From Sepioteuthis lessoniana (taxonomy: Eukaryota; Mollusca; Cephalopoda; Myopsida; Loliginidae): a stretch of 64,000 nucleotides of DNA. This document shows, piece by piece, positions 39,590-51,171 of the stretch (positions are counted from its first letter, which is position 1; each line of letters starts with the position of its first letter). Under the pieces are notes generated by a model. It worked only from the letters and a program-made list of their open reading frames with translations. It had not been told where the DNA came from and did not search any database. A program made the translations under genes and the position numbers. The stretch lies in the NCBI GenBank assembly GCA_963585895.1, contig OY757939.1, positions 25,980,086 to 26,044,085 of the forward strand, in the 5' to 3' direction.

Positions 39590-39900
39590 ACTAATTGTGG
39601 GTAAATCATTTGTATTAAATAGGAATAATTGAAATAATATAAACAAAATATAACAGTATGCACATGATTAGTATCCGAATGGAATACTTGAAACCATACA
39701 TCTCTGCGAAATCCTTTGTATTAGATAAAAATACTTAAACCATATAATTGTATGCACATTATTAAAATCAGATTGGAATTCGTGAAACCATATATCTGTG
39801 CGAAATTATTAGTATTTTACAGGAATACTTAAAACTATGTAACCGCACAAAATATTTGTGTTAAATAAAAGACGATCTTTAACCAATAATCTTTACATAG
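39590..39900 (+). mobile_element. repeat D, internal tandem-unit region
   Basis: Four or so units like TACTTGAAACCATACATCTC and TGCGAAATCCTTTGTATTAG, with spacing of 45-65 bp. No tail. Confidence 0.65.
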
Positions 39901-40550
39901 TAGAATACGAAGAAAGTGTAAATATTAAACATCCTATTGGCTATCGATTACAGTTCCTACACATTTCTTTTTTTTTAAATTGCAAAGTTATCTCGTAAAA
40001 TACTCCTCATCTGAAAGCCCATTAGTTTATTTTTAAGGTATGAGGATAAACAATTCCAATCACGCATATCGATATAACGTCAGTATCGTCCCACCTCAAT
40101 CGATAACAAACGCCCAGATAAATCAGGAGAATAGTTGAATGATTAATTATCTCAGCCGGTCAGAAGTGATTTATATTTTGAAAGGCAAACCTGCTCGGAA
40201 TTATACCTATTTTTCCTGATGTGAGTGATGGGGCAGGATGGTAAACTGGAGCAGAAGGGACAGGACGAATCAATTGGGTTTCTTGCATTTTCGTCTCCAG
40301 GGAAGAAAAACCAAGAATCGGTTCGCTACAGTTCTAGTCTTGCAGAAATTCCTTGGGGCTAATGCGATTTGTAAGCAAGGAACGTACTCGTTGCGTTATA
40401 TGATTGAATATCGATAATGATTGCTAGATTTCGGGGTCAAAATGAAGACCTGGAGGTGTGGCTAGTAGGGAGACTAAAAAGAAATCTATAATTCGTCCAG
40501 TACCAGCCACATTCACAAACTTTTAATTCTTTCAAAGAACACATAATATT
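39901..40550. other. unassigned, low-repeat stretch
   Basis: No recognised gene or repeat. Confidence 0.4.
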
Positions 40551-40552
40551 AA

Positions 40553-41000
40553 GGTTGTTCTGAAAGTAATGCCGTCCATGTAGATTTTTTGAAAAAAAAA
40601 TTTTTTTCAGAATTTTTTCCACAAATGTAATCTTTGTATTCTTTGGAATTGGTTTATAGAAAAAAATTAATCTCAAAAAATATTTATTTTGAGGCGATTC
40701 AAAATGGTGGCAAATTCAATATGAGTGCCCCATGACTTGAACAGAGTTGCATCATGGAATTTTTCGTCTCTGCGAAGTGCAAACCATGTGAAATTTACAG
40801 AAGAATATGTGATGTGAACGGAACAACGTTTTGGGGAGAAAAAAGTTTACATATAGGATAAATGAGGGTTTGCTTCAATAAGCCTGAGTCAAAAAGACAG
40901 TGTATAGAGTTCAAAGACAGACTCTAAGATAAAGAAAAAGTTCCTGGCCCAGCAGTCAGTAATGAAGGTCATGCTCTCTATCTTCTGGAACAAGAAATGG
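40553..41000 (+). mobile_element. mariner, 5' end and transposase N-terminus
   Basis: TTAAGGTTGTTCTGAAAGTA, ATGCCG opens it like irritans-group mariner ends. Then FFVSAKCKPCEIYRRICDVN and GTTFWGEKSLHI correspond to the N-terminal helix-turn-helix (xxEGxKPxEIHRRM..VYG). Frame breaks follow; no catalytic region. Confidence 0.7.
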
Positions 41001-41090
41001 TTGATTACTAATAATCTCTTTGAAAAATGTGCTATAAACAGAATTTCTTATTACCAACTCCTTTAGCTAAATTCCTCTTGTTTTGGTTTT

Positions 41091-41746
41091 CGTTGGGTTG
41101 GGATGGGTTTTATGGCATATCAAACAATATTCGTTTTTTTAATGCCAAATCCATTTTAAACATATATATTGAATATGTGATTTCTAAACATATTTTGTGA
41201 TAACATTTTTAAACAACCCTGACTTCATTTTTTTTTTTTCGCGTAGTTACTTGTAAATGGTTTCACTTAACTCTATCTGATACGAATAAATATATTTTTA
41301 CTTTTAATTGTTTGTTTGCACATAGTTTAATGTTTTCAAGTATTCCTATGTGTCCCAATTCAATTAAACATCAGTCATTTGTTTACATGCAGTTAAATGG
41401 TCAAACAGTTCTATTTCAAACAATTCAGTTGAACATGTCAACAAAATTATATGGTTCCACGTATTACTATGTATCACTTGTTTGCTCTCAGTTTAAATGC
41501 CAAACAATTCTATTTTATCCATAGATAGGACCCTATCAGGTGCTACCACTCCGGGCCAAAGTGGACCTGAGACGAATGGCAACGAAGGGGAACTCTGCAT
41601 TCCCCAAAACTTCAGCATTACTGGAGCCTCACCACCTGATTGTTTAGAGTCATATCTAGGTCACTCGTTGGGGATGTCTTTCCCCTTTGCAGAGATGCAG
41701 TCGGTGGATTCTACAGCCCCAGCCGACTGGGCCATTCCCTTGAAAC
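41091..41746 (-). mobile_element. repeat D, full length reference copy
   Basis: Runs from the tail (GGGTTTTATGGCATATCAAA, TTTTTTAATGCCAAATCC) through ATAGATAGGACCCTATCAGG and the ACTTCAGCATTACTGGAGCC block to the 5' end GCAGAGATGCAGTCGGTGGA, CCCCAGCCGACTGGGCCATT. About 650 bp, no ORF conserved between copies. Confidence 0.85.
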
Positions 41747-41897
41747 TCATAATTACAGAAAACAGAAAACTATAACTAATAGCTTATTTTTCCTCGGACA
41801 CCTGCAGTACTTTTTATGGTGCAGCGGACCGCCGTCACACGAAAATGGCAATAGTTCTGTGATTTCACAAACAAATATGTACTGACCCAATTCCTCC
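41747..41897 (-). other. Cys-rich coding-like segment between two repeat-D copies
   Basis: The minus strand reads EELGQYIFVCEITELLPFSC, then DGGPLHHKKYCRCPRKNK: four cysteines and a basic end in an open frame. I do not recognise the family. A second, weakly similar segment lies beyond the next repeat D (42.04-42.15 kb). It may be an old exon or part of an unknown mobile element. Confidence 0.35.
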
Positions 41898-42040
41898 TTG
41901 CCCAGTCGGCTGGGGCTGTAGAATACACCGACTGCATCTCTGCAGAGGCGTGAGACCTTCCAACGAGTGTCCTGGATAGGACAATGAACAATCAGATGGT
42001 GAGGTACCAGTAATGCTGGAGCTTTGGGGAATTCACAGGT
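41898..42040 (+). mobile_element. repeat D, 5' half
   Basis: TGCCCAGTCGGCTGGGGCTG to AATGCTGGAGCTTTGGGGAA. Inverted relative to the copy at 41091-41746; their 5' ends face each other. Confidence 0.85.
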
Positions 42041-42160
42041 ATTGTTTTTTTCTGGTGGTTGAGGACATCTGACGTTTCCCTCTTTCTGACGACGTAGACA
42101 CTTACTATTAGGATATGAATGGCAGACAAAAACCCGATCAGTTTTCTCTTTCATTTTCTC
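42041..42160 (-). other. second Cys-rich coding-like segment
   Basis: Minus strand: MKEKTDRVFVCHSYPNSKCL, RRQKEGNVRCPQPPEKNN. Shares FVC..C...RCP..KN spacing loosely with the segment at 41747-41897. No family recognised. Confidence 0.3.
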
Positions 42161-42219
42161 TAGTGGCCGACTCCTAATTATGCTGTCAATGGAACTTCTT
42201 CCGTATCAGGCGATCCTCT

Positions 42220-42350
42220 CAATTTTCCACACGGGACTCGAACTCCAGCTGCTCTGTTTGACACCAACGTGACCAGGAAAATAACCTCAGCTCGGCCTGG
42301 CAATCAAATCGCCACTGCTCTGAGCCACCACACCTTTGTTTAACTTCTGA
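42220..42350 (-). mobile_element. tRNA-like sequence, possible SINE head
   Basis: Minus strand: GGTGTGGTGGCTCAGAGCAG (box-A-like) and, about 70 bp on, GGAGTTCGAGTCCCGTGTGG (box-B-like). The wide spacing would suit a class II (Ser/Leu) tRNA origin. Acceptor-stem pairing is poor, so it is not called a gene. Confidence 0.4.
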
Positions 42351-42617
42351 CTGTTCCCTGAAAATATATGAGGCCCCGACTTCCGGAATAGAAAACTGCT
42401 TTACCCATTTGACCCTCGCACACACTCCATAACTAAAGTAAAAAATATTTTTTCTACTGACCTCTGACCATTCTTACGCAGAAGACTTGATTTTATGACG
42501 GACCTTTAAAATTTATCCCTTTCATCTTCAACGAAAAAACCTTCTTTTTCTATTTCATTAGTGATTAAAATCTATCAATCTTCCAAATTTGTTTCGCTAC
42601 CTTTTGATTCTACTATA

Positions 42618-42850
42618 CAGATAAATCCATGTATACGAGTTCAAATCCTGGATGAGCCTGTTGGCATTTCATATTGCACTAAGGACATTGGCAAAGGTAT
42701 GAATCTAATTATTCACCTTCCAGCTTTGGATAAATAGTAGAGCAGACTGAGTTCTTTAACCTTGATATGGCAACCAATTTAGGAGAAGGAAAACTGAATT
42801 CAAACTGGTTAAACTCTCCTGAAATGTTGACCTTGTGTCATATCCTGCTT
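42618..42850 (+). mobile_element. SINE-E (tRNA-derived), box A degraded
   Basis: ACGAGTTCAAATCCTGGATG (box B), ACATTGGCAAAGGTATGAAT, then CTTGATATGGCAACCAATTT and AGGAGAAGGAAAACTGAATT. A second copy in reverse lies at 44.14-44.39 kb. Confidence 0.65.
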
Positions 42851-42861
42851 GTGGGGTGGAG

Positions 42862-43405
42862 TTTGTTTGTTTGTTTGGGTTTATGGCATATAAAGCTTTG
42901 TGGGTAATTTAATGCTAAATCCATTTTTATTCAAATAAACAGTTCTATTTCCAGCAATTCAGTTTTAGCGTAAGTACACAGTTTAATTGTCAAAAATATT
43001 TCTATTTCAAGTAATTCAGTTTGTTCAAACAGTTCGATTTCAAACAATTCGGTTTAGTATACAATAGCCGTTCTATTTCAAGCAATTCAGTTCAGTATAA
43101 GTATGCAGTTAAAATATCAAAACAGTTCTATTTCAACCAGTTCAATTTAGCATAAGTACACAGTTTAATTCTATTTGACCCATAGATAGTGCCCAATCAG
43201 TCGCTAGCACGCTGAACCAGAGTGGACCTGGGAGTGATGGCAATGAAGGGGGTGCTCCTCATTCCCTAAAGCTCCATCATTACTGGAACCACACTATCAG
43301 ATTGTTTAGAGTCATAACCAGGACAATCGTTGGTAGGCGTCTTACCCTCCTGAAAAGAAGCAGTTGGTGTATTTTAAAGCCCAAGCTGACTGGGCAAGTG
43401 GTCGG
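42862..43405 (-). mobile_element. repeat D, full length
   Basis: GGGTTTATGGCATATAAAGC (tail), four or five CAGTTCTATTTCAAGCAATT-type units, ATAGATAGTGCCCAATCAGT and the 5' end ACTGGGCAAGTGG. Confidence 0.85.
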
Positions 43406-44019
43406 GTTGGTATATATATATATATACATTATACTTATCCCCACACACTCGTACAGATATGTTTGCATCTTTTATGCATATGCATTATTGTACCTAGATG
43501 TGTGTACTTACAGATAGAAGTGCTTATAGTATTAAACTGTTAACTCCGCTATGGGTTAATAGCAGGTCAGACTATGTTATTTTGTTTTGTTTTTTGTGCA
43601 AACAATATAGGAGAAAGAAAAACCCTTTTACTCCGCTTAAAGATTCACCTCTATTTTCTTTATCAATCTTAGGCAATTCATTTTGATCTTATTCTTGTCT
43701 TTTCGAACGATTTTCTTGTTTCAATACCCTCTGATTATTAAAATATGTACAATACAAATTTTCTTTATTTCTCCTTGCAAGTGTTTTCTTCCTCTTATAA
43801 TTTTCTTTCATTACACCTTTCTTGGTTGAATAGCATTTAACCATTAAAATCTTTAATATTAGCCTTTTCATTGTTTATTTTTATCTTATTACTTTTATCT
43901 CAACTTACTCCTCCGAATACCCTCAGATTTTTTTAATTGATTAGAATAATGATTTTCTTAACGAATCTTAGATAAGTTTTTTTTTTTCAGATCAAACGGC
44001 GAAGTAATAATTACAAAAC
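43406..44019. other. unassigned AT-rich stretch
   Basis: Small (TA)n at 43411-43425; otherwise nothing recognised. Confidence 0.4.
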
Positions 44020-44130
44020 TTTTTGCTTTGATGAGACACAAAGCCGTATGAATGGGGCACTCACTCGTTAAGATTTGCTTGTCTAGCTTGATAACCCAGA
44101 TACTCTACCCGCCGTGCCCTTAGACAGTGA
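44020..44130 (-). mobile_element. SINE-C, diverged
   Basis: Minus strand: GCACGGCGGGTAGAGTATCT, CTAGACAAGCAAATCTTAAC, GGCTTTGTGTCTCATCAAAG. Box B is eroded. Confidence 0.6.
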
Positions 44131-44139
44131 AGTAGATAT

Positions 44140-44390
44140 GTCTTTTCCTAGCCCCACCAAATCCAAAATTTTCCTTCTCCTAGAATGGTTGCCATACCAA
44201 GTTAAAAGAGATCAGTCTACCCATAAATGCAGACAATAGTTGGATGCATACCCCTTTCCCGAGGTTATCAGTCTTAAGTCCAATTCAAACAGTACGCCCT
44301 CAATTTGAACACGGGTTGCCGTGTCGATTTCCATCAACGATACTCGTTGTGCCTCGAGCGCTACATATAAGTGTGTAGATATACCGCTAA
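44140..44390 (-). mobile_element. SINE-E, near full length
   Basis: Minus strand: GAGGCACAACGAGTATCGTT, CCGTGTTCAAATTGAGGGCG (box B), CTTGGTATGGCAACCATTCT and AGGAGAAGGAAAATTTTGG. Confidence 0.65.
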
Positions 44391-45295
44391 GACTTTGGCT
44401 TGATTATGAAAAAGCATCTACTTAATGCTACTGTGAACTTATTTATGAGCGACACTGTATAAGTCTGATACTCGTCTTAAAATGATAACTGACAGGTTTG
44501 TGCTTAGGGCATCTCTTTTAAAAAGAAATGCCGACGGAACTATGACTATTTTTGCCAGTGATGAGAAACTTACTTTCTTGTAAAGTCTCCACAGTTAAAC
44601 CGCTGTGGTGGTGTGTAAATCCTACCTCGGTTCTTGCATTGTTCTTAGCGTTGTGTTCTTCCATGTCTCTCCTTGATCGAGCTAACAACTGTCTGGTACC
44701 GGTTATCCATATTAACCCTAAGGATATTCACAAATAAACATTTTACAGTGACCGATGTTAATGAATAGCCAATTAACAGTAGCCACTAATGACTGATCAA
44801 TATTTACCTATGACCGAGCTGACAAACTGTCATAGATTCACGTCTTGCGTTAATTACGAGATGTTTCTAAAGACCGTCGGAGATCGATAATGAGTGATCA
44901 AGGACAATGCCTAATTGAATTTCCAATCAAGCTCTAATTAAATATCCAATGCGTTTTCTCACTGAAAAAATCGATAGTTACTTTTGGTAAATGAGGCCAT
45001 TTTTGAAAAGCGGTAGCACAAATAAAATTAAACATTGTAGTAATTTATGAATGTTAGATTAGTGTGGCTCAAGGATATAATTAATAAAGTTCCCAATTTC
45101 GAAACAAAGTACTACCTTGTAATGGTGTTGATTGTGAACTAACAGTCTGCAAAAGAAGATTTTCTTTACTTACTGATTCATTAAGAAAGAAGTTCGAAAA
45201 ATCAGGCCGATATGTTTCATTAGAGATCTGGAATACAAATATTTTTATTGCAAAAAACAAATCTGTGTCAAGGGTATAAAACTCAACTGCATATG
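44391..45295. other. unassigned, low-repeat stretch
   Basis: No repeat family of this window and no recognised gene. The 61-codon plus ORF at 44552 is not distinctive. Confidence 0.4.
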
Positions 45296-45299
45296 ATAG

Positions 45300-45630
45300 T
45301 GAGCTTCCTGTTCTGAAGATCTGAGGAGTGCAGAGTCAACATTACTCCCAGGTCCACTCTGTCCCGGAGCGATAGTATGTATGGTTCCATTAGATCTGTT
45401 TTAAAATTATTTGTATTAAAATACTTACTGAAACTATAATTATTCACTAAGGATTATAATTATTAATTACTTGAAAGTGTATTAGTGTATGCGAACAAAT
45501 AATAGTTACTTGAGACTATATAACTGTGTATGAAATATTGGTATTAGATAGGAATACTTGATACCATATAACTGTGTGCAAACTATTTGTATAAAAAATA
45601 TTTGCTCGAAGCTAAAAGGTTTTTCTAAGA
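45300..45630 (+). mobile_element. repeat D, partial
   Basis: GAAGATCTGAGGAGTGCAGA, CCCAGGTCCACTCTGTCCCG, then TACTTGATACCATATAACTG units. Runs into the next LINE. Confidence 0.7.
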
Positions 45631-45631
45631 A

Positions 45632-46225
45632 TTATTATTTTTCACTCATTTGAGAGTTTTTCGCACCAGCGTTAGCTGATGGTTTCTTCCTTGAGCTTGA
45701 GTGACAGCAAGTCTCCTCAAATCTCCAGGACTCTTCTCAGTATTCTCGCCGATCTTAATAATTCTGTAGTCTGGATGGTCTTTACGTGTTCTCTCATTTC
45801 TACGTCTTCCAGTCCCGTTGCCAATTTTTGGGGCGTTGTCCCAAGTACACCAACTGCATTTGGTATCACTGTAACCTTCATATTCCATAGTTTTTAGTTC
45901 TCTAGAAAGCTCTTGGTTTTTATCTTTCGTTTCGTTTTCTTTCATTTTTACTCTATGGTCTGCGGGGACGGCAAAATCCGCTATTCAGCTGGTTCTCTTT
46001 TTTTTTTTTTTTTTTTGACTATCACTAGTTCTGATAGTCTGGCCGAGATTAGATATGTATCTCAAAATCCCAGAGAATTTGGTGCGTCTCATTCTTCAGG
46101 ACGGATTCTGGGTTTTACATATACCACTGGTTCGTATGGTTAAATTCATCTTTTTTTGCCCAACTCCCAGTGGATTACCTTCCCTACACAGACGTGTCTA
46201 GTCTTATACTCTTTTGGTGCTAATT
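45632..46225 (-). mobile_element. R4/Dong-like LINE, zinc-linker to 3' end
   Basis: Starts with ATTATTATTTTTCACTCATT (tail). The minus strand reads VKMKENETKDKNQELSRELK, then frame-shifted C-terminal pieces. The distal part (46080-46220) matches the ILRDGFWVLHIPL / NFKFFCPTPSGLPSLHRRV-like linker in reverse. An internal T20 run at 45997-46016. Confidence 0.8.
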
Positions 46226-46532
46226 ATTATTATTAAAAGAGTTTTTCACATCAGTTTTAGCTGATGGTCTTTCATTGTAGGTTGAGTGACAGCAAGACTT
46301 CTCAAGTCTCCCGGACTCTTCTCAGTATTCTGGTTGACCTTAGTGATGCTGTAATTTGGACGGTCTCTACTCGTCCTCTTATTTCCAAGTCCTCCAGTCC
46401 TTTTATTAATCCTTTGGTGACTGTACCTAGAGCACCAATTATTATTAGTATAAACGTCACTTTCATATTCCACAATTTCTTCAAGGTCGAGGTATCTATC
46501 CTTTTTTTCACTTTCTTTCAATTGTTATTATT
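46226..46532 (-). mobile_element. R4/Dong-like LINE, 3' end, second tandem copy
   Basis: Begins at the ATTATTATTAAAAG junction. Minus strand: ILIIIGALGTVTKGLIKGLE and DLEIRGRVETVQITASLRST with RILRRVRET, a well-kept C-terminal helix region. Confidence 0.85.
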
Positions 46533-46680
46533 ATTATTATTATTCCTTTGAAAGCTTTTCGCACCAGCGTTAGCGGATGGTTTTCCACTGGTGTTTTAGT
46601 GACAACAAATCTCCTCAAGTCTATAGGACTCTTCTCGGTATTCTAACCGATTCCCTAAATTACTGGAATAGAATGCTTTA
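46533..46680 (-). mobile_element. R4/Dong-like LINE, 3' end, third tandem copy
   Basis: After (ATT)n at 46528-46545: AAGCTTTTCGCACCAGCGTT, GTTTTCCACTGGTGTTTTAG, CAAATCTCCTCAAGTCTATA. Shortest of the trio. Confidence 0.8.
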
Positions 46681-46869
46681 GACAGCTCAATATACCGTTA
46701 AAATCAATCAATCGAAAACGAGTCTGCATTTAAGGGGAGAGAATCATAATAATTTATTCAAATTGTCTAATCATTTAATTTTAAAAATTTACTGTATCAA
46801 CAAATTCCATTTTTTTATTTATTTTATTTTTTTGTTTACATATTTCACATTCTGAAATACCTTTTGTAT

Positions 46870-47115
46870 AAAGTGGGAGTACGGCAGTCGACTGGAAATG
46901 TTCTTTCGGTGAACCAAAATACACTCTTAGAACTGGACCAATTGTGGTTTATTTTTTAACGTAGTCCTCCCTCCTAACGGACCACACACAATTCTTCCAT
47001 CGATGTTGCAGTGCTTGAATCCCATTGTTCACAAAATTCATCAACAGGAAATACGACGTCATCAAATGAACTTTTCAGCCGACCAACTTTTCAGCCTATC
47101 CTTGTATAAAAACCT
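46870..47115 (-). mobile_element. mariner (GGTCAGCTGAAAAG family), 3' end
   Basis: The minus strand reads FVNNGIQALQHRWKNCVWSV and RREDYVKK followed by a stop. This matches the mariner transposase end (GI..L..RW.KC....DYVEK). Terminal AACTTTTCAGCCGACCAACT lies near 47090. Confidence 0.65.
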
Positions 47116-47394
47116 GGGTTTAAGTTAAGTAAAAATAATTATGGATGAAAGTTCATTCCATACATTGTCATTGTAAGGAATTTTTTTAAGAGTACATTTC
47201 TATGTCGTCTGCTGTATTACTTAACGATTTAACTTATTTTCATATTTTGCTTTAAAAACAACTAATTTAAAAATAAAAGTTCTTTTATTAAAAAGATATG
47301 ATTTAAAAATATACAAATGTTATTATTTATCTTCAATATTATAAGAGAATTTTTTTTAAAAGCAAAATAAATTTTCATAATTTTTTTTTCCCAA

Positions 47395-47765
47395 AATATA
47401 AACTCAGCACAATTTGGAGCCGGTTCATAGCAACAACTAATTTAACCTCGCAGGAAATATTTGTTTTGAGACTATTCAAAATGGAAGCAAATCAGATAGA
47501 GAACTCCAAGCTTGAACACAGGCCTGTCATCAAATCGTTTGTGGTTAAGAAATTGAAAACCTGGTGAAATTTACAGAGGAATGTTTGGTGTGTACGGAGA
47601 AGTATGTTGAAGTTTTTAAAAAATGTTTGCAAATAGGCAAAAAATGGGTTTGCCTAGAAAACGTTAAAATCCACTGACTCTTCGATGAAGAAAAAGTACT
47701 GGCCGCAGCGGTCATTAAAGGATACATCCCAATTGATTTCTTTGGAAAAGAAACCACTATGAATA
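47395..47765 (+). mobile_element. mariner, transposase N-terminal fragment
   Basis: MEANQIENSKLEHRPVIKSF, then a broken EIYRGMFGVYGEVC and KKWVCLENVKIH. Corresponds to the N-terminal DNA-binding region also seen at 40.7 kb; same family, more decayed. Confidence 0.6.
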
Positions 47766-47899
47766 ATGTCTAATATCTTTTTTTCCCCTTTTTTAAGCGA
47801 TTGTTTTGTTAATGGATTTAATAAATATATAGAGTTGTGATCCTGTTGTTAATTGCCTTGATCTTCTGACACCGTTCACCTTATAAATGGATTCGCTCA
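47766..47899. other. unassigned
   Basis: AT-rich spacer. Confidence 0.4.
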
Positions 47900-48054
47900 C
47901 CTAAAAGGTTAACATTGTATAATGTACATTAAAAATAAGATAAATACATTTACCAACAAAAACTATTTGATATATTTACCTATAGAAATCAAATAGATGT
48001 ATTTACCTAAAACTATAAGAAACGTTATTTACCAACAAACATCAGATTAGTATA

Positions 48055-48290
48055 ATAAAGTTGGCGACTGTAGTCGAGGGCAACCCAAAATCTCCCACTT
48101 CCATAGCTACTAAACGAGATGTAGGGGGCGCTAATTCTTTCCCTGGATTGCTCCACTTTATCCTTGATACGTACCTTATAATGCTGAGTGTTAAGCAAGG
48201 AGGTATCAAGTGCCATTTTTGAGTCTTTAGTATGACTCAACCTGGGATTGAACCCCGGTCTCCCGGGCCATTGGCGAACACTCTGCCCAA
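48055..48290 (-). mobile_element. SINE-A inside the minisatellite
   Basis: AAAGTTGGCGACTGTAGTCG to CCGGGCCATTGGCGAACACT and CTGCCC. The head is complete except for its first bases. Confidence 0.9.
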
Positions 48291-49074
48291 AAAAATAATT
48301 TGATAATGATATTTACTTACAGAATCCAATAAATATATATACCTGAAAATACGAATTATATGTGTATCTACAAAAATCAGTTAAATATATTCACTAAAAA
48401 AAATCAGAAAGATATACGTATCTACAAAACTCTGTCAAATGTATTTCCCTACAAAAATGTTTCTAGCTGTCGAATATATTAGCGGCAAAAGTAAAATAAT
48501 TATTTACCAACAAAAATAATGGAAAATACATTGATGACAAAAATCAGATTATTATATATACTTACAAACATAAGTAAAATATATTTTCCTACAAGATAAG
48601 AAAAATAAATTTTATTACAAAAATCGGATAGATATGTTTCCCTAGAGAAATAAGTAAAAATATATTCACCCACAAAAATCTGTATAAATATATTTACCTA
48701 CGAAAATAAGTAAAAATCTTTTTACCTACAAAAACAGAATAAGATATATTCACCAATAATCTTAATTAAAAACATATTCACATGCAAAAAAAGTAAAAAT
48801 TCATTTACTTTCAAATATAAAGGCAAAATATATCAACCTACAAAAATAAGTAAAAATACATTCATTTATCAAAATCACATAAATATGTTTGTCTACAAAA
48901 TTATGAAAAAATACATTTGCCTACAAAAATATGAAAAATACATTCACTTACAGAAATATGAAAAAATGTATTTGTCAACATAAATCAGATAAATGTATTC
49001 ATCTACAAAAACAAATATATTTATCAACAAAAATCAGATTAATATTTTCACTTAGAAAAACATATTTATCTACA

Positions 49075-49078
<4 letters not shown>

Positions 49079-49156
<78 letters not shown>
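49079..49156. repeat. (TA)n microsatellite
   Basis: About 39 TA units, one of the longest in the window. Confidence 0.95.
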
Positions 49157-49157
<1 letters not shown>

Positions 49158-49699
49158 AACAATAATCAAATGAAAATATCTTCGAAAATCTTATGAATAA
49201 ATTTATCTATAAAAAAAACAGATTAAGATATTATCTACTAAACTCAGATAAATACATTTACCTTCAAAAATTTGATGATCATATTTATATAAAAATAAGT
49301 CAAAATAGATTTACCTATAAAAATCGGATAAGTATATTTACCTTCAAACACCTGATGAATAAATCTGCGTAAATCAGACAAAATAGATTTACCTACAAAC
49401 ATTTGATAAATAATTTACATTCAAAATCTGATAAATATATATATATACCTAAAAATAAGAGAAAATAGATTTACCATATTTTTCATTATTAATTCATTAC
49501 ATTATCTTCATTTTTATTGATATATGCTTTCTTATTAATTCTTTGGATTTTAAAATTGAAAGTGTGATCACGAGTAATTTTTCTCAGAATGCATGTACAT
49601 CGTGGAATTTCCACAGGTACTGGTTTCTGATTCATGACAAATGTTCTAGTTTACAGGCAAACATTTCAAACAAAATTGTCGACTAATTTATTTTCTTCG

Positions 49700-50165
49700 A
49701 AATTTTTTTTAGATTGGTTTGGTTTGTTTTGGATTGGTTTTATGTCGTATCAACCATTGTAGGTTATTTAATGCCAAATCCACTTTAAACATATATATTA
49801 GATATATATTATTAAGTTTGGTTGGGTTTTATGGCATAACAACTATAGTGAGCTATTTAATGCCAAATCCTCTTTATACACCTATTTCAAATATATAAGA
49901 TTTGGTTTGGTTGGGTTAATGCAAATTCTTCTTTATACACGTATATGATTAGGGGTTTTTTTAGGTTTTATGCCATATCAACCATTGTATGTCATTTAAT
50001 GGCTAGTCCTTTTTATACATATGCTAGATATATGATTTCTAAATACATTTTGAAGACAGCATTTTGAAACAATCTTGAGCTCATTTCTTAGTAGTGTTAA
50101 ATGGTTTCACTTAATTTCAAACAATTCAGTTTAACATAAGTACAGTCGTTTGTTAACACACCCTT
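49700..50165 (-). mobile_element. repeat D with four LINE-tail modules
   Basis: Tail modules start near 49720, 49820, 49895 and 49955 (GGTTTTATGTCGTATCAACC, GGGTTTTATGGCATAACAAC, a shortened GGTTGGGTTAATGCAAATTC, and TTTTATGCCATATCAACCAT). They are followed by the CATTTTGAAGACAGCATTTT and AATTCAGTTTAACATAAGT parts of repeat D. Confidence 0.75.
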
Positions 50166-50169
50166 AGTC

Positions 50170-51120
50170 ATCAGTTTCAATACCGTTTTTTTTTTTTTTT
50201 TGTTTACCAAAAATTTTGATGACAAAATTCAAAATCTTTTTTTTTAATCAGATAATTAGAAAATGCTCGGTAGGTTTTTGGCTTAAAGAATTTAGCAGAA
50301 GTGAAATACAACTTCAAACACGCTGCACTTCCCTTAAAAAACTGACCTTGGGTTAAATCCGACCCCTGACAGAATAGGTGGGTAAATATATATCCTGAAC
50401 CCAGGGACTGAATCTTTTAGTACGGTTTTCGTTCACATTTTAAACACTTGTTGGTACATTTTGCAAAGATCACCGCTCGTTATTTTCTGTTGTAAAGTGC
50501 TCGGCTGATAAAATAACAGCAAACATTTAATCAGTTGCCAATGTTGCAGACACATGTTAAACTTTGCTCATACGTCACAAATCCAGATGGATGCAGAAAA
50601 TGACGTCAGAATTATCACGATAATATTCAAAATTTACAAGACGCTCCGCTGCCTGCCGAGCAAATCAGCTTTCAAGCCAGTGCTGATTTTTGACTTGGTG
50701 AGATTCTGAATGTCAGTCTAAAAGTCATGGCAGAATTTTATCCCAAACATTTCTGAATACCTTTCGAAAGCCCTGCTCTAAGCTTGTTTAGTTTACCACT
50801 AAGCTTGTTTAGTTTACCATTCACATTCCTACAACATTTTTGCTCAATAGGGGACGATGCAAAAGAAATTAGGAACTTTTTCACGACTCTTAAACCAGAA
50901 TAAGATATGAGTTTTTGTATTATAACCAGAAATTGTGATACTCTCTTTCAAATAGTAAAATCAAAATCAACCCATAAATCGCATTTCATATTAGCTTTTT
51001 CATTTCCCTCTTGCTTAATTTATATCTTGATTTAATGTTTTCGGATACAATTCTAATTTCCAAATATGGCAATTTGATAAGATCCATCGGTTTTAGAATT
51101 CATTTGGTAAAGAAAAGGAT
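50170..51120. other. unique, non-repetitive stretch
   Basis: No family of this window is present. A full CRE site TGACGTCA lies at 50602-50609, and a 20-bp direct duplication (TAAGCTTGTTTAGTTTACCA) at 50780-50820. No protein recognised. Confidence 0.45.
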
Positions 51121-51171
51121 TGTACAAAGGTCGGCTGAAACGTTTATACGCAGATCCAAATACATTCATAT

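Larger units (their letters stand above)
47900..49480. repeat. ~32-bp AT-rich minisatellite, invaded by SINE-A
   Basis: Dozens of units of ATTTACCTACAAAAATCAGA with TAAATATAT, spaced roughly 28-36 bp. The array is broken by SINE-A (48055-48290) and a long (TA)n (49079-49156). Units are strongly diverged in single bases but the ACCTACAAAAAT core persists. Confidence 0.85.

Noticed and set aside
41753-42154. one continuous 133-codon protein
   Set aside because: Its middle third is repeat D read on the reverse strand, so only the two outer segments could be meaningful.
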